Assembly (NCBI RefSeq): GCF_004358165.1
Contig: NZ_SMTG01000006.1
Coordinates: 62,001-126,000, forward strand
DNA: 64,000 bases
Direction of reading: 5' to 3'
Origin: Luteimonas terrae
GTDB taxonomy: Bacteria; Pseudomonadota; Gammaproteobacteria; Xanthomonadales; Xanthomonadaceae
Shown here: in pieces, positions 55,497 to 64,000 of the stretch
Numbering within the stretch: the stretch's first letter is position 1
Layout of the letters: each line of letters opens with the position of its first letter
Made by a program: the position numbers and the translations under genes
The notes under the pieces: model-generated
Seen by the model: only the letters and a program-made list of their open reading frames with translations
Databases searched by the model: none
What the model was told of the DNA's origin: nothing

Positions 55497-57806
55497 TTAC
55501 GAAGTCTTTTTTCTCAGTGAGATCAACCACTTGGCGATACCTTCTTGCGCATGCGCTGCTTCCGGCAGCGGCATGAATCCGATGTCGCTGCCGTCTTCGG
55601 ACGCCAACGAGATAAACCAGGCCCCGCCATAGGTCGAGAATCCGTTGGTCGTGCTGCGGGTGACCGGATCCACGCACTCCACGCCATCCGGCACGAGTGA
55701 CCCCTCGACCTGACGGAAGCGGGACACTTGCGCCCAGCACGCGGGCGTCGCTTCCAGATAGGCGACGTCGCCATCCTCCGCCAGCGTCCAGCTCCGATAG
55801 CGCCAGCGGGACGGCAGTCGATCGCTCAATCTGACGACCGTGTCGGATGCGAGCGAGGGTGCCACGCTCCACAGGCCGTTCGAATCCAAGCGCGTGTACA
55901 GCAAGCGTCTTCTGGCCGGATCGAAGCGGACGTGCGAAACGCCCTCGATGCGCGGGCCAGAGGGGCCCGTGGTGCGGCCGTACGCGACCAGCGACAACGC
56001 GCTCGCGCCTTCCCGGTCCCCTTCGAGCACGTAAACCGCGTCATCTGGTCCGTAAAGTGCCTGCGCCGGATGCTTCCCGCGCAACGCGACAGGCTCGATA
56101 CGCCCGGACGCAGGTTCCACTTCCAGAATCACAGGCGCGTTCTGCGCGTCCAGCGCCGTGACCAGCAGGCGACGCCCGTCGGAAGACCACGTCGGCGACT
56201 GTCGCGTGTCGGGACGGACGCCTTCGATCGGTCGCAAGGACTCGAGCGAATCGAGGCGCGCCCACCACAGTTCGAAGCGGCCCGCGCGGTCGGAGGAGAA
56301 TACGATCTGTGTCCCATCGGGCGACACCGTCGGCTGGGAGTCACGGCCCGAGGACGGAAACAGACGCTGCCACTCTCCGCTGCCGCCATCAATCCGGAAC
56401 AGTCCGAACTGCGGGCGCCGGTGCACGAACGCCAGCATGCCCGTCCGCGCAGAGATGGACGGCGACTGCGCGTCTTCGATGCCGAGGTCGCTGACCGTTC
56501 CATCTGCAAGATCCGCGCGATACAGCCGCGACTCGCTGTCGACGCGCAGCCCGAACACCATCGAGGCCCCATCGGGCGCCCAACTCCAGCCGCGCATCTC
56601 GGCGCCCAGCCGCGTGATCTGCTCCGGCACCCCGCCTTCGATCGGCACGCGCCACAGATCGCCCATCTGGGGATTGCGGATGAATCCGATCCAGCGACCG
56701 TCGGGCGACACCTGCGGGGCGAAGTCGATGTCACCGGGGGCGCCCGCATAGTCGAGGTTGCGCCAGCGCCCACCGACCGGATCGAGAATCCGAAGGCGCG
56801 TCGACACGTCGGCGCCGGTCATGGTCCCGAACAACAGACCGCTCCCATCGGGCAGCCAGTCGAAACTGAGCAGATCGCTGCCGTCGCATCGCGCGATCTC
56901 GCGCTCGTCCCCGACGCCCGTCGACGCGACCAGCAACACACGGCATGCGCCGCCGGCTTCCCAGCGCGCGAATGCGATCTCCCGCCCGTCCGGGGCCCAT
57001 GCGGGCAGATCGTCCCGCGAACCATCGGGTGGACGTGACAACTGGCGCGGGACCGCGCTTGAGGTGGTCTGCACGAAGATCGCGGACTGCCGCGTTGCAT
57101 CTCCGGTGCCGGTGGAGGCATACGCGACCATCGAGGCGTCCGGCGACAGGGACGGCGACAGTTCGAAGCCCGCAGCGCTGGTGATCAGCCGGTAGGGGCG
57201 GCTGACGGGCGAGGGACCAGGACTGCCCGCGACGGTGTCATCCGGCAACCGGCCGGCCTCGTACGCGGTCCACAGGCCCAGCACGGCGATGCCGACCAGC
57301 ATCAGCACCGCGCCTGCAAGCCACCAGCGACGCGCCGGGGCAGCAGGCGGCGGCGGAACCGAAAGGGCGGTCCCGGCGGGCACCGCCACAAACGCGGGGT
57401 CGGTCGTGGTGACGACCGCAGGCACCGTACGCCCTTCGAACGCCAGCACTTCGACGGCCACCGTCAACCGGTAACCGCCCTTGGCGATGGTTTCGATGTA
57501 GGCCTTGCCCCCCTCCGAACCGCTCGCGCCGGCACCGAAGGCCTTGCGCAGCTGCGTGATCGCCTGGGTCAGGACATCGTCGGTAGGCAACGTGTCGGGC
57601 CAGACCTCCGCCAGAAGCTCGTTGCGGCCGACAACCTCCCCCGGCACGCGCGCGAGCGCCCGCAGCACGCCGATCGCCTTCGGCGTGACGCGCCGGGCGG
57701 AACGGGCTTCGGGCATTCGGATCTCGCGCGTGGCGAGATCGACGACACCTTCGCCGACGCGGAGACGCGCGGGCGTCGGCGCGCCGGAGGACATCGATCC
57801 GGACAT
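55497..57806 (-). CDS. CadC-like winged-helix regulator with TolB-type beta-propeller
   Basis: A 769-residue one-component membrane regulator. N-terminal OmpR/CadC winged helix (VTPKAIGVLRALARVPGEVV, LLAEVWPDTLPTDDVLTQAI, YIETIAKGGYRL), a single membrane helix (WWLAGAVLMLVGIAVLGLWT), then about 550 residues with WD40/PD40-like repeats: SPSLSPDASMVAYASTGTGD, DDLPAWAPDGREIAFARWE, PQVSPDGRWIGFIRNP, PTVSPDGTQIVFSSDRAGR and SPTWSSDGRRLLVTA. The periplasmic propeller would sense a ligand. MSGSMSSGAP at 57806 is the preferred start; an ATG at 57845 is possible. It is divergent from the toxin gene at 57969. Confidence 0.85.
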   Translation of the reverse strand: MSGSMSSGAPTPARLRVGEGVVDLATREIRMPEARSARRVTPKAIGVLRALARVPGEVVGRNELLAEVWPDTLPTDDVLTQAITQLRKAFGAGASGSEGGKAYIETIAKGGYRLTVAVEVLAFEGRTVPAVVTTTDPAFVAVPAGTALSVPPPPAAPARRWWLAGAVLMLVGIAVLGLWTAYEAGRLPDDTVAGSPGPSPVSRPYRLITSAAGFELSPSLSPDASMVAYASTGTGDATRQSAIFVQTTSSAVPRQLSRPPDGSRDDLPAWAPDGREIAFARWEAGGACRVLLVASTGVGDEREIARCDGSDLLSFDWLPDGSGLLFGTMTGADVSTRLRILDPVGGRWRNLDYAGAPGDIDFAPQVSPDGRWIGFIRNPQMGDLWRVPIEGGVPEQITRLGAEMRGWSWAPDGASMVFGLRVDSESRLYRADLADGTVSDLGIEDAQSPSISARTGMLAFVHRRPQFGLFRIDGGSGEWQRLFPSSGRDSQPTVSPDGTQIVFSSDRAGRFELWWARLDSLESLRPIEGVRPDTRQSPTWSSDGRRLLVTALDAQNAPVILEVEPASGRIEPVALRGKHPAQALYGPDDAVYVLEGDREGASALSLVAYGRTTGPSGPRIEGVSHVRFDPARRRLLYTRLDSNGLWSVAPSLASDTVVRLSDRLPSRWRYRSWTLAEDGDVAYLEATPACWAQVSRFRQVEGSLVPDGVECVDPVTRSTTNGFSTYGGAWFISLASEDGSDIGFMPLPEAAHAQEGIAKWLISLRKKTS

Positions 57807-57968
57807 CACATTCCCAACGAACAAGCCACCAAGAGTAGTCAACACAGCCTGAATGACGCGCAGACTGCGGCCAGATTGCGCAAAGCGCGCGTGGCACAGG
57901 TCATGGGTGCCGCTCGGGTCAGCCCCAGCTGTGCACGGCGCATGTAGCTTCTATCGTCCAGCGCTCCG

Positions 57969-58754
57969 ATGACAGCCTATGGGGCGCGAATGGACGCAAC
58001 ACTTGCAGGCACCGCATTCATGCCCACCGGATCCGCAGAACTGCAGGGGTCGGGCTCAGAGAGCGCTGTCTGCGCAGCCCTCGCGGAGACTGTGGATGCG
58101 CACGTACACGCACGGCTGGACACCGGTGACATCGAAGGCTTTCTCGCCGAGACCGGCGCGGCGATCACGCTCGCCGAGCGCAGCCCGGTGTTCGCCGAGG
58201 AACTGGCTCCGGCGCTGGGCGACATCCGCGACGCGCTCTCGAACCTGCCCGCGCAGTCGCTGTCGCGTGTCGAGCGCGACGCGGTCGAGGCGACCGTCGA
58301 GCGGATCGATGCCTGGCTCGGCCGCGTCGAATCCCCTGAAGGACCGGACGGTCCCGAAGGCGCCACGGAAGTGCCCGGTGGCGGACTGGAGGCGCACGAG
58401 GACGTCGGCGGACATCTGATCGAGCGCCACGTCGGCAAGAGCGAGCAGTGGCTGCTCGACCGGGTGAGCCGCGAGAACATCAGCGCGGCATCGAGCTTCC
58501 GCGATCTGCCGCAGGCCGAGCAGTTCGTCTCGGCGACCATCGCCGATCATCAGGAGCGCGTCGACGCCTGGGTCGACGGCAGCGGCGGCAACCGTCTGGT
58601 GATCGACACGACCTTCGACGCGAGCACCGGCATTTCGGTCACCCGCGGCGACACCAGCGCGGTCGACGTCTTCTCCGTGCGGCTGGTGCTGGAGCGTTCG
58701 AGCCAGCTCGACATCGGCTATAGAATCGTGACCGGCTATCCCAACAAGCCCTGA
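57969..58754 (+). CDS. RNase-A-like toxin (CdiA-CT RNase A type), stand-alone
   Basis: A 261-residue protein. Residues 138-261 read as the bacterial CdiA-CT RNase A domain: GGGLEAHEDVGGHLIERHVG with His143, His149 and His154 as candidate catalytic residues, then ISAASSFRDLPQAEQFVSAT and VFSVRLVLERSS ending IVTGYPNKP. Such domains degrade RNA in target cells. The 137-residue N-terminal part (PLA-like helical, with the linker ESPEGPDGPEGATEVPG) has no recognised delivery module and no signal peptide, so it may be secreted by a type VI or type IV system encoded elsewhere, or act intracellularly. An ATG at 57990 is an alternative start. The cognate immunity gene follows 16 bp after its stop. Confidence 0.82.
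   Translation: MTAYGARMDATLAGTAFMPTGSAELQGSGSESAVCAALAETVDAHVHARLDTGDIEGFLAETGAAITLAERSPVFAEELAPALGDIRDALSNLPAQSLSRVERDAVEATVERIDAWLGRVESPEGPDGPEGATEVPGGGLEAHEDVGGHLIERHVGKSEQWLLDRVSRENISAASSFRDLPQAEQFVSATIADHQERVDAWVDGSGGNRLVIDTTFDASTGISVTRGDTSAVDVFSVRLVLERSSQLDIGYRIVTGYPNKP
58719..58726 (+). promoter_or_regulatory. internal -10 element upstream of the immunity gene
   Basis: TATAGAAT lies within the end of the toxin gene, about 45 nt before the immunity ATG. It is consistent with a private promoter that keeps immunity expressed without the toxin; the -35 region is weak. Inference only. Confidence 0.35.
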
Positions 58755-58770
58755 CGAGTGCGTGCCGCCG

Positions 58771-59070
58771 ATGAGTGCCTATCCCTCGCTCGAGAATTTC
58801 TTCGCCGCCTACTTCCACCAGGACTGGGCCGCCGAGCACGACACGCCTGAAGCGGTGGTCGCGTATTTCCGCGACGGCGAATCGCCCGAACATGTGTCGC
58901 GCACGCGTGCCGAGGCCGAGGCGCTGCTCGGCGAGCCGCTCGACGAGGCCGCGCTGGGCGCACGCATCGCCGCGCTCGGCAGCGAGTACGACCCCACGCG
59001 CGACGGGGCCACCTGGCGCGGCTGGCTGCAGCGCCTGGCGCAGGATCTGGGCGAAGCGCGCGCGTCCTGA
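58771..59070 (+). CDS. CdiI-type immunity protein
   Basis: A 99-residue acidic, helical protein that begins MSAYPSLENFFAAYFHQDWA and continues with DTPEAVVAYFRDGES. I recognise the CdiI immunity family associated with RNase-A-like CdiA-CT toxins (YPSLENFFAAYFHQDWA-type start). It would bind and block the toxin encoded directly upstream (16 bp between them). The ATG at 58771 is used; a GTG at 58762 is an alternative. The pair shares orientation and a downstream terminator. Confidence 0.85.
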   Translation: MSAYPSLENFFAAYFHQDWAAEHDTPEAVVAYFRDGESPEHVSRTRAEAEALLGEPLDEAALGARIAALGSEYDPTRDGATWRGWLQRLAQDLGEARAS

Positions 59071-59083
59071 GCGCGCGGAAAAA

Positions 59084-59105
59084 AAACGGGCCCTGCGGCC
59101 CGTTT
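59084..59105. terminator. bidirectional terminator
   Basis: AAACGGGCC/GGCCCGTTT around a CTGC loop, with A-tract to the left and T-tract to the right. It can stop both the immunity gene (forward) and the DUF4136 gene (reverse). Confidence 0.85.
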
Positions 59106-59133
59106 CCTTCAATCAACTCCGGCGGAGCGTCGA

Positions 59134-59730
59134 TCACATCGCCGGTGCGCGTGCGCCGGCCTGGTGCGGATAGTTGGCGAAGATCTCGGCGATCGTCGAA
59201 TTGATCCGCTGAGCGCGCTGGTCCGGACGGTTGTTGCCGACGCGGCCCACCGCAATGCCTTCCCACACCAGACGCTTGGCGCGGGCGTCGACCAGATCGA
59301 CGTTCATCGTGCCTTCGGTGTAGCGGTACACGCTGGTGCGCTCGTTCCAGTACGGCACCGCGAAATATCCACGGGCGCGATAGCTGTAGTAGTACGCGTA
59401 GTCAACCGTCGGGTAGCTGCTGACATCGGTGCGACGCTCCATGTAGGCGTTGATGTTCACCCACAGGTCCGGGTTCGATTCGCTGTAGCGGTAGCCGCGG
59501 CGCTCCATTTCGGCGCGGACGGCCGCTTTTGCGATTTCGCTGGTCTGGGTCTCGTAGCCTTCCTTCTCGATCGCGAGCGGCGAATAGAAAGACCACGTGC
59601 GATAGGCCGAGAAGTCCGCGCGCGGATCGGCTTCGGTGGTAATGCGGGGGCCGGTGGCGCAACCGGCGAGCAGCGCGAGGCCGCACAGCGCCACGAGCCA
59701 GGCGGCGACGCGGGACGTCGAGGTCTTCAT
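59134..59730 (-). CDS. DUF4136 family lipoprotein
   Basis: A 198-residue lipoprotein, signal AAWLVALCGLALLAGCAT with lipobox LAGC. The mature part contains TEADPRADFSAYRTWSFYSP, RAEMERRGYRYSESNPDLWV and the terminal INSTIAEIFANYP, the DUF4136 layout. Members are periplasmic or outer-membrane-associated proteins of unknown function. A Tyr-rich stretch (YAYYYSYRARGYF) is notable. The ATG at 59730 directly precedes the signal; the longer open frame upstream overlaps thiC. It ends close to the bidirectional terminator. Confidence 0.88.
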   Translation of the reverse strand: MKTSTSRVAAWLVALCGLALLAGCATGPRITTEADPRADFSAYRTWSFYSPLAIEKEGYETQTSEIAKAAVRAEMERRGYRYSESNPDLWVNINAYMERRTDVSSYPTVDYAYYYSYRARGYFAVPYWNERTSVYRYTEGTMNVDLVDARAKRLVWEGIAVGRVGNNRPDQRAQRINSTIAEIFANYPHQAGARAPAM

Positions 59731-59852
59731 ATCGGGTCTCCCTGTAATGGGCGGATCGTGACGCGCTGTCCCGATACCGCTACTGAATGTACGCCGGCCT
59801 GCGTCGAACGGATGCGACGGCCGGATGAACGGTTCACCCGGCCGCCAGCCAC

Positions 59853-61916
<2,064 letters not shown>

Positions 61917-62012
61917 ATTAGAACACGGGGGCGCCGCACGCCCAAGGCCACGACCCGATCGTTACCGCGAAAACCGTTGACACCCTTTGCGACGGCGTGA
62001 TTCCCTGCGGAA

Positions 62013-62165
62013 ATGACGCACCGCACCAACCGCCGCCTGCACGCCGCCATCGCCCGCCCGGCGAGCGCGGCCCCGCGCGCGGGCGCTGCGTCCATCACCA
62101 CGATCGTCACCATTACCGGCACCGGTACCACCGGCCACGGGATGTGGACGCGCGCCGCCAGTTGA
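62013..62165 (+). CDS. thrL: thr operon leader peptide (attenuator)
   Basis: A 50-codon open frame begins MTHRTNRRLHAAIARPASA and carries ASITTIVTITGTGTTGHG, a run of Thr and Ile codons (seven Thr and three Ile within seventeen residues) like E. coli ThrL. Stalling at those codons when Thr or Ile is scarce would favour an antiterminator over the hairpin downstream. A consensus -35 TTGACA lies at 61977-61982. It is 87 bp upstream of thrA in the same direction. The frame is not in any routine gene list because of its small size. Confidence 0.8.
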   Translation: MTHRTNRRLHAAIARPASAAPRAGAASITTIVTITGTGTTGHGMWTRAAS

Positions 62166-62179
62166 TCTGACCGCCCGCT

Positions 62180-62202
62180 CCGCATCCCGACCCGGGATGC
62201 GG
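62180..62202 (+). terminator. leader hairpin between thrL and thrA
   Basis: CCGCATCCCG/CGGGATGCGG, a perfect 10-bp stem with a 3-nt loop, starts 15 nt after the leader stop codon. There is no T-tract, so it may be the attenuator or its antiterminator partner. Confidence 0.6.
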
Positions 62203-62251
62203 ACGCCACGTCCCGCCCGCCGGCTGCGGAGCTCCACCCAGGAGTCTCCCG

Positions 62252-64000
62252 ATGTCCGCTGTCGCCCCACTCGATCCGCCCGCCTTCGCGCGTGCCCCGC
62301 AACGCGCCTGCCACGTACACAAGTTCGGCGGCAGCAGCCTCGCCGACGCGGCGCACATCGCCCGGCTCGCTGCGCTGGTTGCCACCGACGCACGGCTGCG
62401 CCCAGTCGTGGTCTCGGCGATGGCCGGCACCACCAACGCGCTGGTCGCCCTGGGCGACGCCGCATGCGCAGGCGAGGACTGGAAGCCGGGCTGGGCCGCG
62501 CTGCGTACGCGACATCTCGAAACGGCCGACGCGTTCGAATCCGATACGGGCGGCGCATTGCACATCGCGCTGGAAGCGGATCTCGGCGTGCTCGCCCGCG
62601 ATCTGCAGACACTGGAGGCGCATGCGGATGCGCGGGACGACGACGCGACACTCGCGCGCATCCACGGCTGCGGCGAGCAGCTGTCCTCGCGGCTGGCGCA
62701 AGCCGCGCTCGGCCCGGAGTGGCACCGGCTCGACGCGCGCGAGGTGCTGGTCGTCCACGCCGCCGAGATGGGCGCCGTCGTCGACTGGGATGCGAGCCGG
62801 GCGAAACTCGCCGCCTGGCGTCTGGCGCACGGCGCGCGCGATGTGGTGATCACCGGCTTCGTCGCCCGCGATGCCGACGGCCGCGACACCACGCTGGGCC
62901 GCAACGGCAGCGACTACTCGGCGGCGATCTTCGCCAACCTGTTCGACGCCGACGCGCTGACGATCTGGACCGACGTCGACGGCGTGCTGTCGGCCGATCC
63001 GCGCCTCGTCCCCGACGCCGTGTGCCTCGACGCGATGTCGTATGCGGAAGCCTGCGAACTCGCCTACTTCGGCGCCAAGGTGCTGCACCCGCAGACGCTG
63101 GCGCCGGTGCAGTCGCGCGGGGTGCCGGTGCGCATCCGCAACAGCCGCAATCCCGCCGCGCCGGGCACGCTGATCGCGCCCGAGGCCGCGCCGGCCGCAT
63201 CGCCGGTCAAGGGCCTGAGCCTGGTGCGCGATGTCGCCGTGCTCGAACTCGTGGGCAACGGCCTGGTCGGCGTGCCCGGCATGGCGGAGCGCCTGTTCGC
63301 CGCGCTGCACGGCGCCGGTGTCTCGGTGACGATGATCTCGCAGGGGTCGTCCGAGCACTCGATCTGCTGCGTTGTGCGCGCCGAACAGGCGCAGCGCGGA
63401 CACGACGCGATCGTCGAGGCCTTCGCCGATGCGATCGCCGAAGGCCAGGCGCAGGGTGTCGCGATGACGGGCGATCTGTGCGTACTGGCCGCGGTCGGCG
63501 ACGGCATGGTCGGCGCGCAAGGCGTCGCCGCGCGCCTGTTCGACGGCCTGGCGCAGGCGCATGTCAACATCCGCGCGATCGCGCAGGGCGCGAGCGAACG
63601 CAACATCTCGGTCGCGATCGCGCAGGACGACGCCACCCGCGCACTGCGTGCCGCACATGCCGCGTTCTGGCTGTCGCCGCAGACGGTGTCCGTCGGCGTG
63701 ATCGGTCCCGGCAACGTGGGACGCGCACTGCTGGCGCAGCTGGGCGAGGTGATCCCGGCGCTGCGAGCGAGGGCCGGCGTCGACCTGCGCCTGCGCGCGC
63801 TCGCCAGCGGCCGGCGCATGCATCTGGCCGATGCGGCACTGGACCCGGCGACTGCAGGCACGCTGCTCGACGAAGCCGCCGCGGCGTGCGATCTCGACGC
63901 CTTCGCCGCGCACGTCCGCGGTGGCCACCTGCCGCACGCGATGATCGTCGACTGCAGCGCCAGCGACGCGGTCGCCGCGAAGTACGCCGACTGGCTCGCC
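62252..64000 (+). CDS. thrA: bifunctional aspartate kinase/homoserine dehydrogenase I (partial, 3' end beyond window)
   Basis: 583 codons are visible; the frame is open at the window end. N-terminal aspartate kinase: VHKFGGSSLADAAHIARL (about residue 22), VVSAMAGTTNALVAL, ITGFVARDADGRDTTLGRNG and WTDVDGVLSADPRLV; two ACT regulatory domains follow (VAVLELVGNGLVGVPGMAER, VSVTMISQGSSEHSI). The homoserine dehydrogenase begins at VGVIGPGNVGRALLAQL (about residue 482). It catalyses the first and third steps of threonine/methionine synthesis and is expected to be inhibited by Thr. AGGAG 7 nt upstream supports the ATG. Controlled by the leader peptide upstream. Confidence 0.97.
   Translation, partial: MSAVAPLDPPAFARAPQRACHVHKFGGSSLADAAHIARLAALVATDARLRPVVVSAMAGTTNALVALGDAACAGEDWKPGWAALRTRHLETADAFESDTGGALHIALEADLGVLARDLQTLEAHADARDDDATLARIHGCGEQLSSRLAQAALGPEWHRLDAREVLVVHAAEMGAVVDWDASRAKLAAWRLAHGARDVVITGFVARDADGRDTTLGRNGSDYSAAIFANLFDADALTIWTDVDGVLSADPRLVPDAVCLDAMSYAEACELAYFGAKVLHPQTLAPVQSRGVPVRIRNSRNPAAPGTLIAPEAAPAASPVKGLSLVRDVAVLELVGNGLVGVPGMAERLFAALHGAGVSVTMISQGSSEHSICCVVRAEQAQRGHDAIVEAFADAIAEGQAQGVAMTGDLCVLAAVGDGMVGAQGVAARLFDGLAQAHVNIRAIAQGASERNISVAIAQDDATRALRAAHAAFWLSPQTVSVGVIGPGNVGRALLAQLGEVIPALRARAGVDLRLRALASGRRMHLADAALDPATAGTLLDEAAAACDLDAFAAHVRGGHLPHAMIVDCSASDAVAAKYADWLA

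Overview
The window is high-GC, densely packed chromosomal DNA from a gammaproteobacterium, most likely of the Xanthomonadaceae/Lysobacteraceae (Luteimonas/Lysobacter/Xanthomonas type). Reasons: the DUF3348/DUF802/OmpA/DUF2894 operon, a large TonB-dependent receptor, an AMP-ligase plus phosphopantetheinyl transferase pair of the kind linked to aryl-polyene pigment, many small palindromic intergenic repeats, and -10 boxes only 6 nt before start codons, which predict leaderless mRNAs. No tRNA, rRNA, CRISPR, integrase or intact insertion sequence was seen. Long open frames antisense to real genes are common and were discounted.

Layout. 1-6.7 kb: gamma carbonic anhydrase, aldehyde dehydrogenase, LTA-synthase-like phosphotransferase, a two-component pair and exonuclease III. 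6.7-11.5 kb: AMP ligase, phosphopantetheinyl transferase, rsmG, parA and parB. 11.7-18.6 kb: a frame-disrupted secreted-protein gene, then a metal-efflux locus (small His-rich protein, CzcC, CzcB, CzcA). 18.7-23.0 kb: a four-gene operon containing a MotA/TolQ/ZorA-like membrane protein with a very long coiled-coil tail and a MotB/ZorB-like OmpA protein; this is the best candidate for a little-described molecular machine. 23.3-25.9 kb: HAD phosphatase, DeoR regulator and MFS operon behind a strong inverted repeat. 26.2-33.5 kb: rpmB-rpmG, a mosaic repeat array, cardiolipin synthase, DUF924 protein, lipoprotein, AMP nucleosidase and a tandem amidohydrolase pair. 33.7-39.9 kb: a carboxylate-use module (LuxR-type response regulator, acs, DcaP-like porin, MHS-type symporter). 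39.9-44.0 kb: LysR regulator, epimerase, an AT-richer orphan gene, EF-hand protein and fatty-acid desaturase. 44.6-51.2 kb: H+-pyrophosphatase, soluble pyrophosphatase, an RTX-repeat M91 metalloprotease and an HDOD protein. 51.5-57.8 kb: TonB receptor with AraC and CadC-like regulators. 58-59.1 kb: an RNase-A-like toxin with a CdiI-type immunity gene. 59.1-64 kb: DUF4136 lipoprotein, thiC with a TPP riboswitch, and thrA (cut by the window end) behind a Thr/Ile-rich leader peptide.

Several neighbours make functional sense together: hppA and ppa both use pyrophosphate; the porin, symporter, acs and response regulator resemble an acetate/short carboxylate uptake and activation circuit; the toxin is followed immediately by its likely antidote, and the two share a bidirectional terminator with the next gene. 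Function assignments rest on motif recognition by eye, with no database search.
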